From positions 62,001 to 126,000 of the forward strand of contig CAZRLN010000003.1 in assembly GCA_964601085.1 (NCBI GenBank): a stretch of 64,000 bases of DNA, given 5' to 3'. The translations under genes were made by a program, and so were the position numbers. The notes under the pieces are model-generated. The model was not told the DNA's origin. It did no database searches and worked only from the letters and a program-made list of their open reading frames with translations. Below, in pieces: positions 52,858 to 62,455 of this stretch; the stretch's first letter is position 1; the number at the start of each line of letters is the position of its first letter. The stretch is from UBA1444 sp964601085. GTDB taxonomy: Bacteria; Bacillota; Negativicutes; UBA1444.

Positions 52858-53663
52858 TGGAAAAGAAACCGGGTTATAAACTTTGCATCGAAGATGTTTC
52901 CAAGGTTTTTCAGGAGAAAGCCGGCACGGTGACTGCCCTGGAAAATACAAGCTTTTGTGTGGAAGAAAGCGAATTCGTCACAATTCTGGGGCCATCCGGC
53001 TGTGGAAAGTCGACGATTCTTCGGATTATCGCCGGACTGGAGGAAGCCTCAAGCGGCCGGGTTCTGCTTGATGGCCGGGAGATCCGGCAGCCCGGCAAGG
53101 ACCGGGGGATGGTGTTTCAGGCTTATACACTGTTTCCCTGGCTGACGGTCGAAGAGAACATCGCCTTCGGGCTGGATGTGGCGGGGCGGCCCAAATCGGA
53201 CCAGCGGAATGCTGTAAATTTTTACATTGAAAAGATCGGTCTTAAGGGATTTGAAAAAGCATATCCCCGCAAGCTGTCCGGCGGGATGAAGCAACGGGTG
53301 GCGATTGCCCGTGCATTGGCGAACGACCCGGAGGTATTGCTGATGGATGAGCCGTTCGGGGCCCTGGATGCGCAGACTCGTTCCGTAATGCAAGAATTGC
53401 TGCTGTCGGTGTGGGACGAGTCGCATAAGACGATTCTGTTCGTGACGCATGATGTGGAAGAAGCGGTGTTCATCGGCGACACAATTTATGTCATGACGGC
53501 GCGGCCCGGACGCATCAAGGCGAAAATCGATGTGAAGCTGCCTACCAAGCGGACGTATGATATGAAATTGTCGGAAGAATTCTTGGGAATCAAGCGTGAT
53601 GTTTTGGAATTGATCCGTGAAGAAGCTTGGAAAGCGGCAAATGCAAATCTTCCGGAGGGATGA
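52857..53663 (+). CDS. ABC transporter ATPase (SsuB/TauB type)
   Basis: A 268-residue ATPase energising import through the preceding permease. Walker A is GPSGCGKST near 45, the signature LSGGMKQRVAIARA, and Walker B LLMDEPFGALD. ATG 52857 overlaps the permease stop (TGATG) and follows AAAGGAGGGG. It lies directly before ogt with a 3-base gap. The longer open frame from 52584 overlaps the permease and is not used. Confidence 0.93.
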   Translation: MEKKPGYKLCIEDVSKVFQEKAGTVTALENTSFCVEESEFVTILGPSGCGKSTILRIIAGLEEASSGRVLLDGREIRQPGKDRGMVFQAYTLFPWLTVEENIAFGLDVAGRPKSDQRNAVNFYIEKIGLKGFEKAYPRKLSGGMKQRVAIARALANDPEVLLMDEPFGALDAQTRSVMQELLLSVWDESHKTILFVTHDVEEAVFIGDTIYVMTARPGRIKAKIDVKLPTKRTYDMKLSEEFLGIKRDVLELIREEAWKAANANLPEG

Positions 53664-53666
53664 AGC

Positions 53667-54182
53667 ATGTTAAAGCGATTGGGATTTATGGAAACCCCAA
53701 GGGGAATCATGGCGACGCTTTGGACAACCCAGGGACTTTATGAGTTGACCTTTCCCTGTTCTTCATTTGAAGAAGCAACTGCGCATCTGACAAGCCCTGA
53801 TGGGGTTGGCGGTGATTTGAACGAGCAGCAGCACGCCTGGACCCGGTTGCTGTTGTCAGAGCTGAAAGTGTACTTTTCCGGCGAACCGATCACGTTTTCC
53901 GTGCCGATCGACTGGCGGGATTATTCCTTATTTCGTCGGAAGGCCTTGAAATTCACGGCGGCGATTCCGCACGGACAGATTGCGACATATGGCAGAATTG
54001 CCGCAGCCATCGGCCATCCAGGCGCGGCGCGGGCGGTTGGCGGCGCCATGCACGCCAATCGGACGCCCATTGTGGTTCCGTGCCACCGCGTGGTGGGGGC
54101 GGATGGAGCTCTTACCGGTTTTGGCGGCGGATTGACGCTTAAGCAGGAACTGTTGGAACTCGAAAAGAACTATAAAGGTTGA
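53667..54182 (+). CDS. ogt: Methylated-DNA-protein-cysteine methyltransferase (Ogt/MGMT)
   Basis: Repairs O6-methylguanine by irreversible transfer to its own cysteine. The 171-residue product has the C-terminal active-site motif PCHRVV (Cys139), the helix-turn-helix wing IPHGQIATYG and GAARAVGGAMHANRTPI, and the N-terminal ribonuclease-like domain. It is directly linked to the ABC ATPase gene. Confidence 0.94.
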   Translation: MLKRLGFMETPRGIMATLWTTQGLYELTFPCSSFEEATAHLTSPDGVGGDLNEQQHAWTRLLLSELKVYFSGEPITFSVPIDWRDYSLFRRKALKFTAAIPHGQIATYGRIAAAIGHPGAARAVGGAMHANRTPIVVPCHRVVGADGALTGFGGGLTLKQELLELEKNYKG

Positions 54183-54194
54183 AAGGGATAAGGA

Positions 54195-54998
54195 ATGGGC
54201 AAGTCGATAAAACTGATTGCAATTGATATGGATGATACCTTGTTGAATGATCAGCAACAGGTGACGGAACGCACGCAACGAGCGATTTGCCAGGCGTTGG
54301 ACCTTGGTGTGCAAGTGGCGATCGCCACAGGTCGGATGTTTCGGTCGGCGTTGCCTTTTGCGATGGAACTGGGCATTCGGTTGCCACTCATTACCTACAA
54401 TGGCGCCATGATCCGGGAGCTGGAGTCGGGGAAAACCTTGTTGCATCGACCGATTGAACCGGACCTGGCCCGCGAATTGGCGGATTTATTCCACCAACGG
54501 GGCTGGTATTTGCAAAAATATGTCGATGATATTTTGTATGTGGCGGAATTGGATGATAACGCCAGGTTTTATGCCGATTACGCCAGAGTGGAAGCGATTC
54601 CCCTGGGACGGGAATTCTTTCAGATGTCGGAGGCGCCAACCAAGATGTTGAGCATGGGTGACGCGGCGGAATTGGACGCAATCCGGGCCGAAGTTTCCAG
54701 CCGTTATGGCGACCGCTTGTACTTGGCGTCATCGAAAAAACGATATCTGGAAATGGTCGATATTCAGGTTAATAAAGGCGAGGCGGTTGCGTTTCTCGCG
54801 AAACAGTTGGGAATTGCTAAAGATCAGGTGATGGCGATCGGCGACTCCATGAACGATGTTGATATGATCGAATTCGCCGGCTGCGGCGTGGCAATGGGGA
54901 ATGCCCATACTGCGGTGCAGGCGGCGGCTGACTTCATCACAACGGCGAATACCGCGGACGGAGTGGCGGTAGCGATCGAAAAATTTGTACTCGCCTAA
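54195..54998 (+). CDS. Cof-type HAD-superfamily phosphatase
   Basis: A 267-residue haloacid-dehalogenase phosphatase of the Cof type with a C2B cap. Motif I is IAIDMDDTLLND, motif II ATGRM, and motif IV GDSMNDVDMIEFAG. It likely dephosphorylates sugar phosphates or a flavin/cofactor intermediate. ATG follows GAAAGGGATAAGGA; the gene lies 12 bases after ogt. Confidence 0.92.
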   Translation: MGKSIKLIAIDMDDTLLNDQQQVTERTQRAICQALDLGVQVAIATGRMFRSALPFAMELGIRLPLITYNGAMIRELESGKTLLHRPIEPDLARELADLFHQRGWYLQKYVDDILYVAELDDNARFYADYARVEAIPLGREFFQMSEAPTKMLSMGDAAELDAIRAEVSSRYGDRLYLASSKKRYLEMVDIQVNKGEAVAFLAKQLGIAKDQVMAIGDSMNDVDMIEFAGCGVAMGNAHTAVQAAADFITTANTADGVAVAIEKFVLA

Positions 54999-55013
54999 AA
55001 CGGAGGTGATTCT

Positions 55014-55400
55014 ATGATCATCGGTACCGGGATTGATCTGGTGGAAATTCACCGGATGAAAAAGGCTGTCGAGAATCCCCTGTTTGTGCAACGAGTTTTT
55101 ACGTCGCCTGAACAAGCCTATTGCAACAGCCGGGGCAGGCAGGGCGCTGCTTCATATGCAGCCCGGTTCGCTGCAAAAGAGGCTGTGATGAAGGCGTTGG
55201 GTACAGGGCTGGCTGGCGGCGGAACCTGGCAGGATGTTGAGGTATTGCCGGATGATCAGGGGAAGCCGGTGATGAAGTTGACGGGACATTTTGCGCAACT
55301 GGCGGAGTCGCTTGGAGTCGCGCAAATTTTTGTATCTCTTTCTCACGCACAGGAATATGCAGTCGCGCAAGTCTTGCTCGGGAGGGATGAGAAGGAATGA
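55014..55400 (+). CDS. acpS: Holo-[acyl-carrier-protein] synthase
   Basis: Attaches 4'-phosphopantetheine from CoA to acyl carrier protein. The 128-residue trimer-forming enzyme shows IGTGIDLVEIHRM at the start and RFAAKEAVMKALGTG in the middle, the metal and CoA motifs. The ATG follows a strong GGAGGTGATTCT. Its stop overlaps nnrD/E by four bases, the usual acpS-nnr pairing. Confidence 0.96.
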   Translation: MIIGTGIDLVEIHRMKKAVENPLFVQRVFTSPEQAYCNSRGRQGAASYAARFAAKEAVMKALGTGLAGGGTWQDVEVLPDDQGKPVMKLTGHFAQLAESLGVAQIFVSLSHAQEYAVAQVLLGRDEKE

Positions 55401-56944
55401 AGATTTCAACTGCCCAGGAAATGCGGGAAATTGACAAAGCAACGATTGAGTGGTTTGGCTTGCCGGGTGTGGCCCTGATGGAGAATGCCGGTCGCGCCGT
55501 GGCGGAAAAGGCGATTGCTCTGCTTGGCGAACCTCGCGGGAAAATTGTATTCATTGTATGCGGCGGCGGCAATAATGGCGGTGATGGTTGCGTGGCGGCC
55601 CGATGGCTGCATAACTGCGGAGCTCGGGTCAAATTGTTCTTGGCGGTCGATCGCTCTCTGATCCAGGGGGATGCCCTGATTCATCTGGAATCCGTTTTAC
55701 GGATGGGGGTGGAATGTTTCGACATTACCGAACCCCGTAGTATGGAAAAAGCGCGGATCGCGGCCGCTTTCGCCGACCTGGTGATCGATGCGCTTTTGGG
55801 AACCGGATTTCACGGAGAGTTGAGCGAACCATACCGGGACAGTATTGACCTGATTAATGGCGCCGGGAGAAGGGTGCTGTCGGTGGATATTCCATCCGGT
55901 GTGGAAGCGGATACCGGAATGGTCCGGGAAAAAGCGGTCAAGGCGGCTTATACTGTTACTTTCGGTTTGCCCAAAATCGGTCTTTGGCTTTATCCCGGGG
56001 CTGATTGCGCGGGGACGATTGAAGTGGCGCCGATTGGCATTCCTGCAGAGCTGCTGACGGCGGCGACTATCCGTCAGACCCTACTGACTCGTGAATATTG
56101 CGCCTCGTTGCTTCCCCGGCGTTCGCCGGATTCTCATAAGGGGAGTTTCGGCCATGTGCTCGTGATTGGTGGGAGCCGCGGGATGAGCGGCGCGGTTTAT
56201 CTGGCATCGCAGGGGGCGCTCCGAACCGGCGCGGGCTTGGTGACGGTCGCGGTACCGGCGGGAATCGGCGCTGTGATGGAAATGAAAACGACGGAAGCAA
56301 TGACGTTGGAGCTGCCGGAAACACTGGCTGGCGGATTGGGGGCCGAGGCGGTGAAACTGGCGCACGATTTTTCCGCCAAAACTTCTGTGGTTCTGGCCGG
56401 GCCGGGACTGGGGCGCCAGGAAGAGACATTGGAGGCGTTGCGTGAACTGGTGGGGATGATGGATCGACCCTTGGTTTTGGACGCCGATGGCTTGTTTGCC
56501 TTGGCCGGCCATATTGAATTGTTGGCCGCTTCCGATACTTTGGCGGTATTGACGCCACATCCGGGCGAAATGGCTAGGCTGACCGGCTTATCCGTGCGGC
56601 AGATCCAGTCGGACCGAATTGGAGTCGCAAGGCGTTCGGCCATGGAATGGGGTGCGGTTGTGGTCCTGAAAGGGTCTCGTACGGTAGTCGCCTTTCCTGA
56701 TGGTGAAATCTTTGTCAATCCTACCGGTAATTCCGGTATGGCATCAGGCGGGATGGGCGATGTGCTGGCGGGCATGATCGCCGCCTTGATTGCTCAGGGT
56801 TTGTCGAGTCAGGATGCTGCTGTTTTAGGAGTATATTTGCATGGGTTGGCTGGCGACGGGGTGGCTGAGGAGCGGCCGGCCGGCATGACGGCAGTGGACT
56901 TGGCCGAGAGAATTCCGGCAACAATTCGTTCTCTTATGGTATAA
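55397..56944 (+). CDS. nnr: Bifunctional NAD(P)H-hydrate epimerase / ADP-dependent dehydratase
   Basis: Repairs hydrated NADH and NADPH. The 515-residue fusion has the N-terminal epimerase (about 1-215; CGGGNNGGDGCVAARWL, VDIPSGVEADTG). The C-terminal ribokinase-like dehydratase (about 225-515) has ADGLFAL, LTPHPGEMARLTG and GNSGMASGGMGDVLAGM. It overlaps acpS by ATGA and ends 43 bases before the amidase. Confidence 0.97.
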   Translation: MKISTAQEMREIDKATIEWFGLPGVALMENAGRAVAEKAIALLGEPRGKIVFIVCGGGNNGGDGCVAARWLHNCGARVKLFLAVDRSLIQGDALIHLESVLRMGVECFDITEPRSMEKARIAAAFADLVIDALLGTGFHGELSEPYRDSIDLINGAGRRVLSVDIPSGVEADTGMVREKAVKAAYTVTFGLPKIGLWLYPGADCAGTIEVAPIGIPAELLTAATIRQTLLTREYCASLLPRRSPDSHKGSFGHVLVIGGSRGMSGAVYLASQGALRTGAGLVTVAVPAGIGAVMEMKTTEAMTLELPETLAGGLGAEAVKLAHDFSAKTSVVLAGPGLGRQEETLEALRELVGMMDRPLVLDADGLFALAGHIELLAASDTLAVLTPHPGEMARLTGLSVRQIQSDRIGVARRSAMEWGAVVVLKGSRTVVAFPDGEIFVNPTGNSGMASGGMGDVLAGMIAALIAQGLSSQDAAVLGVYLHGLAGDGVAEERPAGMTAVDLAERIPATIRSLMV

Positions 56945-56987
56945 TGAAACGTATTTTCATTATTCGGATTTTAGGAGGTGAGACCGG

Positions 56988-58064
56988 TTGCGTTGCCGAA
57001 CCCGTTTTGGAGTCGCTTTGGTTTGCATATTATGTTTTTTTGCGGTGCTGGTTTCAGCTGCTTCTGCCGAAGCTGTCGCTAAAATAGTTGGAGTGCGCTG
57101 GGGGCGCACGACGGATGCTGTGACAGGTTCCATAAAAGTGCGCATGGTTTTGGAAACCAGTGAGCCGGTCCAGGTGGATCAATTTATTACGGCTAAACCC
57201 AACTGGCGCCTGGTAGTGACTTTACGGGGCGTCAATGTTGACAAATTTACCGTGCCGCCGTCGCCGGACACTTCCATAGTGAAAGGCGTGAGTGTGATCC
57301 GGTCTACCAAGGACACTGTTCATGCGATCATTGAACTTCCCGGCGAATTAAAGGAAGACCAATATAAAGTTTTTACCGTAAAAGCAGATCCGAAAGCCAA
57401 GCGGCCCTTTCGGGTGGTTGTTGATATTGAAAAAGCGGTGCCGATTTCCGGCATCCAATTTTCGGCTGGATTACGCGGCAAGTTGATTGTGCTGGACCCG
57501 GGTCATGGGGCATCGGATCCCGGCGCGATAGGACCGCGTGGTTCCTATGAAAAGACGCTGAACCTGAATCTTGGACTCAAAGTGAAGACAATTTTGGAAC
57601 AGGCCGGCGCCAGGGTAGTCATGACGCGACAGACGGATGTGGATCTGTCGACGCCGGATATGTCTGACCGGGATGAACTTCGGGCGCGCACGATGGTGGC
57701 GAATAACCGAAAAGCGGATCTGTTCATCAGCATTCACCACAATTCGTCGGCGAATTCGGACTTGACCGGCACAACAACCTATTATTACCGCAAATCCTCC
57801 TATGATGTCTTATTGGCGCAATGCCTGCAGTCCGCGATGGCGCGCGGCGGCGGGTTGGATAATATCGGAATACGTACCGCTAACTTCTTTGTTGTCAAGA
57901 ACACCTGGATGCCGGCGGCCCTGCTGGAGATCGGTTTCATCTCCAATCCGCAGGAGGAACAAATTTTGGGTAGTCCTGCCTTTCAACAGAAAATGGCGCT
58001 GGCGATCGTAGCCGGAATTGATCAATTCTTTGGTCAGGCTGCGAAAATGCGAGGTGAGCAGTAA
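56988..58064 (+). CDS. N-acetylmuramoyl-L-alanine amidase with AMIN domain
   Basis: A 358-residue exported cell-wall amidase: signal peptide about 1-27, AMIN domain about 30-150 for peptidoglycan or septal targeting, and the zinc amidase_3 domain about 165-350. The zinc ligands lie in VLDPGHGASDPGA, EKTLNLNL and FISIHHNSSAN, with the catalytic Glu in LLEIGFISNPQEE. The TTG start has AGGAGGTG seven bases upstream. It is coupled to the GerMN gene by TAATG. Confidence 0.95.
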   Translation: MRCRTRFGVALVCILCFFAVLVSAASAEAVAKIVGVRWGRTTDAVTGSIKVRMVLETSEPVQVDQFITAKPNWRLVVTLRGVNVDKFTVPPSPDTSIVKGVSVIRSTKDTVHAIIELPGELKEDQYKVFTVKADPKAKRPFRVVVDIEKAVPISGIQFSAGLRGKLIVLDPGHGASDPGAIGPRGSYEKTLNLNLGLKVKTILEQAGARVVMTRQTDVDLSTPDMSDRDELRARTMVANNRKADLFISIHHNSSANSDLTGTTTYYYRKSSYDVLLAQCLQSAMARGGGLDNIGIRTANFFVVKNTWMPAALLEIGFISNPQEEQILGSPAFQQKMALAIVAGIDQFFGQAAKMRGEQ

Positions 58065-58636
58065 TGAAACAGCGATGGATCTTCGTTCTTGCCATGATCC
58101 TTTTTGTGCTAACCATTCTGTCAGGTTGCGCCGCGGATATTGGTGGCGGCTCCTCGAGCAGCAATTCTTCGGGAACTCCTTCGCAGAAGCCTTTGGACAT
58201 GCCCAAACCAAACGCGAACGATACCGTTTCTGTCAAAGTATATTTTGGTACGCATGATGCGAAATTTGTTATGGCGGAAACTCATAAGCTAAAAAATGAT
58301 GCTTTGCTGATGAAACGGGCGATGGAAACCTTGGTTGCCGGACCGAAGAGCCCGGAACTGGTGGCGGTTTTGCCAAAAGCCACCCAAGTCAGGAATGTTG
58401 CGGTGATCGATAAGACCGCTTATGTGGACTTTTCCCGGGAAATCGCCAAACGGGGCTTTGCCGGCTCCGCTACGGAGATTTTGGCAGTTGGTGCGATTGT
58501 AAATACACTGACGGAATTTTCGGAAGTGGAAAAAGTGCAGATTTTGGTTGAAGGAAAACGGGTCAGCACGTTATTTGGCCATCTTGATGTTTATGACCCG
58601 CTCAGCCGGTCGCCTGGGATCATCAAGGGGAAATAG
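58064..58636 (+). CDS. GerMN-domain lipoprotein
   Basis: A 190-residue lipoprotein: lipobox ILSGC with Cys22, a Ser/Gly linker, and a GerMN domain (about 55-185; VKVYFGTHDAKFVMAE, MKRAMETLVAGPKSPELVAVLP, AYVDFSREI). GerMN proteins are found with germination or cell-wall amidase genes; here it follows the AMIN amidase with overlapping stop and start, so both likely serve wall remodelling. Confidence 0.92.
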   Translation: MKQRWIFVLAMILFVLTILSGCAADIGGGSSSSNSSGTPSQKPLDMPKPNANDTVSVKVYFGTHDAKFVMAETHKLKNDALLMKRAMETLVAGPKSPELVAVLPKATQVRNVAVIDKTAYVDFSREIAKRGFAGSATEILAVGAIVNTLTEFSEVEKVQILVEGKRVSTLFGHLDVYDPLSRSPGIIKGK

Positions 58637-58675
58637 ATTTTCTGCAGTTGACGACTGGATTGACATTAACTTCAA

Positions 58676-58730
58676 ACAAAAGAGAACGGACAGGACGAAG
58701 TAAGCGTTTGTCCCGTCCGTTCTCTTTTGT
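58676..58730 (+). terminator. Long inverted-repeat terminator after the amidase/GerMN pair
   Basis: A perfect 16-base outer stem, ACAAAAGAGAACGGAC/GTCCGTTCTCTTTTGT, with a partly paired interior. It ends the operon before the metallophosphoesterase. Confidence 0.85.
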
Positions 58731-58806
58731 GGATATTTTGCCGGAAGGTTCGGAAAAGGATGCCTGATTGTCCGGACCCGCCGGTGAAAAGTGAATAGGA
58801 GGAATA

Positions 58807-60519
58807 ATGATGAAAATTAGCCGACGAACCTTCCTCAAATCGGGGTTGTCCGGTGTCGCTCTGGTAGCTTGCGGCACAGTGCCGGCCAAATGGATTCGCC
58901 CCGCGAAAGCAGCAGCTGTCGCAAAAAAACTGAGAACAACAGCCGGTACGGTGATGCCGATTCCGGTGCCGTCCTCCTCGCCAAAACTGCTGCCGACGGA
59001 TTTGGCGCAATATTCCCGGCATGGATATGGCAAGTGGGAAATCGGCGAAGGGTTTGCCCCGGAAAAAAGACTGGATTTATTGAAGAAGGGTCAACACAAT
59101 GACGCGGCGAAACCAGTGGCCGAATTGTTGCGTTTTTTTGCCATTACCGACATTCATATTTCCGACAAGGAGACGCCGGCCCAGGCGATATTATATGGGG
59201 TGAAGGGCGGCGTTTCGTCCGCCTATTCCGGGGTTATGCTCTATACACCGCATGTTCTGGACGCCGCTATTCAAACGGTGAACGAACTTCACAAAGAAAC
59301 GCCGATTGATTTTGGCATTTCCCTGGGGGATACCTGCAATAATACGCAATATAATGAACTGCGATGGTACATCGACGTTATTGACGGAAAAGTCATTCAG
59401 CCGAGTTCCGGCTCCCATGCCGGAGCCGACAGCATCGACTTTCAGAAACCGTTCAAGGCAGCGGGCCTGGACAAGACGATTCCCTGGTATCAAACCCTAG
59501 GCAATCATGATCATTTCTTCATCGGGTTTCTGCCGCAGAACGAGTATAGCCGGCAAGCCCTCATCGGCAAAAACATCATCAATATGGGCAACGTGTTCGC
59601 CGATCCTCGCGGGATGGATAGCCGGGGCTTTTATATGGGCGCGATTGACGGCGGCACCCCCTATGGCGATGTGATTGGTGTCGGTCCGGAGAAAAACTTT
59701 GCAACGCCACCGCAAGTTAGGGCTGCCGATCCGGATCGCCGTTCCCTGTACCGGCGGGAATGGATGAATGAGTTTTTCAAAACTTCTTCGCGTCCAATGG
59801 GGCATGGATTCTCACGCAGCAACATTGACAATGATTTTGCCTGTTACAGTTTCGAACCCAAGTCGGATATTCCGATCAAAGTGATTGTTCTTGACAATAC
59901 CCAGCGGAATGACGACATCAATAATCCCGAATCCCTGGGTTATGGGCATGCATCGCTGGATCAGGAACGATACGATTGGCTGGTGCGTGAACTGGACTTG
60001 GGACAGGCGGAAGGCAAACTGATGATTATTGCAGCGCATATTCCGTTCGGCGTTGAACCCTGGCCGTCCATGATGGGCTGGAATCCCGCCGCTTTCGTGA
60101 CGGAAACGCAATTTATCGCCAAACTTCAGGAATATCCCAATCTGATTTTGTTTGCAGCGGGCCATCGTCATGGAAATACGGTAACGGCTTTTCCGTCGCC
60201 GGATCCAGCCCGCCCGGAACTGGGGTTCTGGCAGGTCGAAACTGCATCTTTGCGGGATTTTCCGCAACAGTTGCGCTTATTTGAGATTTTCCGCAACAGT
60301 GACGGCACGGTTTCGATCTGCGCGACAAATGTCGACCCCGTTGTCCAAGAGGGATCTCTTGCGGCAAAATCACGCGCTTATGCCATCGGCGCCCAGCAGA
60401 TATTTAACAATGCGATGCCGTATCTGCCAACGGGAGCGTATAATGCGGAGCTTGTAGTCCCTCTGACGGCGGAAATGCAGGCGAAGATCAGGAAAGTCGG
60501 CAAGTCGGTCAGTGCGTAA
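58807..60519 (+). CDS. Tat-exported metallophosphoesterase (TIGR03768-like)
   Basis: A 570-residue calcineurin-fold phosphoesterase. The start is twin-arginine type, ISRRTFLKSG with Arg6-Arg7, so it is exported folded. Metal-ligand motifs follow in order: DIHISDKETP, SLGDTCNN, LGNHDHFF, AAHIPFG and AGHRHGN. The large size and inserts match the TIGR03768 group. ATG 58807 and 58810 follow AGGAGG. The substrate is unknown. It heads a cluster with an outer-membrane protein and an acid phosphatase, and its composition seems unlike the core genes. Confidence 0.88.
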   Translation: MMKISRRTFLKSGLSGVALVACGTVPAKWIRPAKAAAVAKKLRTTAGTVMPIPVPSSSPKLLPTDLAQYSRHGYGKWEIGEGFAPEKRLDLLKKGQHNDAAKPVAELLRFFAITDIHISDKETPAQAILYGVKGGVSSAYSGVMLYTPHVLDAAIQTVNELHKETPIDFGISLGDTCNNTQYNELRWYIDVIDGKVIQPSSGSHAGADSIDFQKPFKAAGLDKTIPWYQTLGNHDHFFIGFLPQNEYSRQALIGKNIINMGNVFADPRGMDSRGFYMGAIDGGTPYGDVIGVGPEKNFATPPQVRAADPDRRSLYRREWMNEFFKTSSRPMGHGFSRSNIDNDFACYSFEPKSDIPIKVIVLDNTQRNDDINNPESLGYGHASLDQERYDWLVRELDLGQAEGKLMIIAAHIPFGVEPWPSMMGWNPAAFVTETQFIAKLQEYPNLILFAAGHRHGNTVTAFPSPDPARPELGFWQVETASLRDFPQQLRLFEIFRNSDGTVSICATNVDPVVQEGSLAAKSRAYAIGAQQIFNNAMPYLPTGAYNAELVVPLTAEMQAKIRKVGKSVSA

Positions 60520-60547
60520 TGGAAATGAAAAAACGAGGGACTCTTTT

Positions 60548-61474
60548 ATGAGACGAATACCCGTTCTAGTTCTGGTTCTGGCGTTCTGCCTGAGCCTGGG
60601 GCAACATACGGCCCAGGCCACGGAAGGCGGATCCAGTTATTACTTCCCTGGATCATCCACAACTTTCGGAGTTGCGATTCCTCCAGAACCCGGATTCATG
60701 ATGGCCGACCAGCTGATATATTTTAACGGAAGCGCCAGCAGGGCCGTGCTGCGTGGACGTGTGGACATCAATCTGAAGTCCAGTGCTCTATATAACTATG
60801 TGTCCGGGTTCTATACCTTCAAGAAACCAGTGTTCGGTGGCCGGTTGCAGATCGGAACCGCTGCTTCCGTTGGAGGTGTGGATGTCAAAGTAGGCGCAAG
60901 TTCCTCTCATCATTCCTTCGGCGCCTCCGAATCCAGCACCAACTTCGGCGACATGATGACCTCGGCTGCTCTGTACTGGAAGAAAGGCCCTGTTTTCTAC
61001 AAACTGGTTCAATCGGTTTTTCTGCCTACGGGTGGTTACAGCAAAGGCCATCTTGCGAATGTTGGCAGGAACTACTGGGCCTTCGATACTTCTCTGGCCA
61101 TGACCTGGATGAACAAGAAAGGGACTGAAATTTCCGTCATGCCGGGGATCCTGTTCAACTCGAAAAATCCGGCAACCGACTACAAATCCGGAACTGAGTT
61201 TCACGTTGACATCGCAGTGAATCAATTTCTGAAGAAAAACCTGGCCGTGGGTCTGCACGGCTACTACTACAGTCAATTGTCGGGCGACAGTGGCACCGGG
61301 GCGCTGCTTGGACACTTCAAGGGCCAGTCGCTTGGGGTAGGACCGGCCATGCTATGGGTTCCCAAATCCGGCAAGGGCCATCTGTCCGTGGTTGCCAAGT
61401 GGATGCATGACGTTCATGCCAAACACCGCATGCACGGCGATTACGCACAGCTGATTGTCGCCTATAAGTTCTGA
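60548..61474 (+). CDS. Outer-membrane beta-barrel protein, SphA/phenol-MetA-deg family-like
   Basis: A 308-residue exported protein: signal peptide about 1-25, cleaved after HTAQA, then alternating polar and hydrophobic beta strands with Tyr/Gly-rich turns (KKPVFGGRLQIGTAAS, LAVGLHGYYYSQLSGD). It ends in YAQLIVAYKF, a C-terminal aromatic as in outer-membrane barrels. ATG 60548 follows GAGGG by eight bases. Frequent CTG, ACC, TAC and TTC codons differ from the neighbouring core genes, hinting at transfer. It may carry hydrophobic or phosphate-bearing substrates. Confidence 0.82.
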   Translation: MRRIPVLVLVLAFCLSLGQHTAQATEGGSSYYFPGSSTTFGVAIPPEPGFMMADQLIYFNGSASRAVLRGRVDINLKSSALYNYVSGFYTFKKPVFGGRLQIGTAASVGGVDVKVGASSSHHSFGASESSTNFGDMMTSAALYWKKGPVFYKLVQSVFLPTGGYSKGHLANVGRNYWAFDTSLAMTWMNKKGTEISVMPGILFNSKNPATDYKSGTEFHVDIAVNQFLKKNLAVGLHGYYYSQLSGDSGTGALLGHFKGQSLGVGPAMLWVPKSGKGHLSVVAKWMHDVHAKHRMHGDYAQLIVAYKF

Positions 61475-61498
61475 CAGGTTTATTACAATAAATTGCGC

Positions 61499-61535
61499 GA
61501 AAACTCCTCCAGCAAACTGGCGGAGTTTTCCTCTT
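61499..61535 (+). terminator. Terminator after the outer-membrane protein gene
   Basis: Nine-base stem GAAAACTCC/GGAGTTTTC with an inner CCAG/CTGG, then CTCTT. Confidence 0.8.
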
Positions 61536-61578
61536 GGGACATGTAATACCACAATAGATAGACTAAGGAGACGAAATA

Positions 61579-62430
61579 ATGAAACTCCACAAGCTCAAAC
61601 TTCTCAATAGGGTATTCACTTGTGTTCTGGTTCTGAGCCTTTTCACCGGAACTGTTTCTGCGGCGGCGGTTATCGCAACGGCCGAATCCAAGTCTGCCCT
61701 GATCAAAAAATATAATTTCTTGCCAGGTTATCTGGGGGAAAAAGAATATATCGACAGCCTTGCGCTGCTTCCGCCGCCGCCGGCTCCCGGCTCTGCCGCG
61801 CTTGCGCTCGACAGGGATGTCGCCCGGCGAACCTTCGCTGTGCGAGGCACAGCCCGTTTTGCACTGGCGCTCTCAGATTACGAGATGAAGTTCCCGCATG
61901 CTGCCGGCGTATACTCCTGCGTGTTGAATGTGCCGATCACGGAGATGGATACGCCGAAACTGTACACGCTGCTGCGCCGGGTATTGACGGATGCGGGGCT
62001 TACGACTTCCGCCGCCAAAAACCATTATATGCGGCAAAGGCCGTTCGTATCGAACAAACAACCAATCTGCGCGCCGGAAACCCGGTCGCAACTGGAGAAA
62101 GACGGATCTTATCCCTCGGGGCACACCACAGTCGGCTGGACCTGGGCGCTCATTCTGGCTGAGATTTCACCGGACCAGACAGATGCGATCCTTGCTCGGG
62201 GCCGGGCCTTTGGCGAGAACCGCAACGTATGCAACCATCATTGGTACTCCGATGTGGAATGGGGCCGTGTCACGGCTGCGGCTACGGTAGCCAGACTTCA
62301 TGCCAATGCGGAATTTCGCGCCGATCTTGAGGCAGTCAAGGCAGAACTTGAGAGTGTTCGCGCCAAAGGACTCAGTCCTTCACGCGACTGCAAGGCAGAA
62401 GCTGCGGCGTTGGCGATCCAACCTTACTGA
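61579..62430 (+). CDS. Class A nonspecific acid phosphatase (PhoN type), exported
   Basis: A 283-residue vanadium-haloperoxidase-fold acid phosphatase of the periplasm. Signal peptide about 1-28. The three signature parts are present: KNHYMRQRP (Lys147 to Arg154-Pro155), GSYPSGHTT (Ser180, Gly181, His182), and Arg215-His221-Asp225 in ENRNVCNHHWYSD. It hydrolyses a wide range of phosphomonoesters at low pH. With the Tat phosphoesterase and barrel upstream it forms an envelope phosphate-release cassette. ATG follows AAGGAGACGAAATA. Confidence 0.93.
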   Translation: MKLHKLKLLNRVFTCVLVLSLFTGTVSAAAVIATAESKSALIKKYNFLPGYLGEKEYIDSLALLPPPPAPGSAALALDRDVARRTFAVRGTARFALALSDYEMKFPHAAGVYSCVLNVPITEMDTPKLYTLLRRVLTDAGLTTSAAKNHYMRQRPFVSNKQPICAPETRSQLEKDGSYPSGHTTVGWTWALILAEISPDQTDAILARGRAFGENRNVCNHHWYSDVEWGRVTAAATVARLHANAEFRADLEAVKAELESVRAKGLSPSRDCKAEAAALAIQPY

Positions 62431-62455
62431 ACCTGAAAAGCAGGCGGGATAGGGA

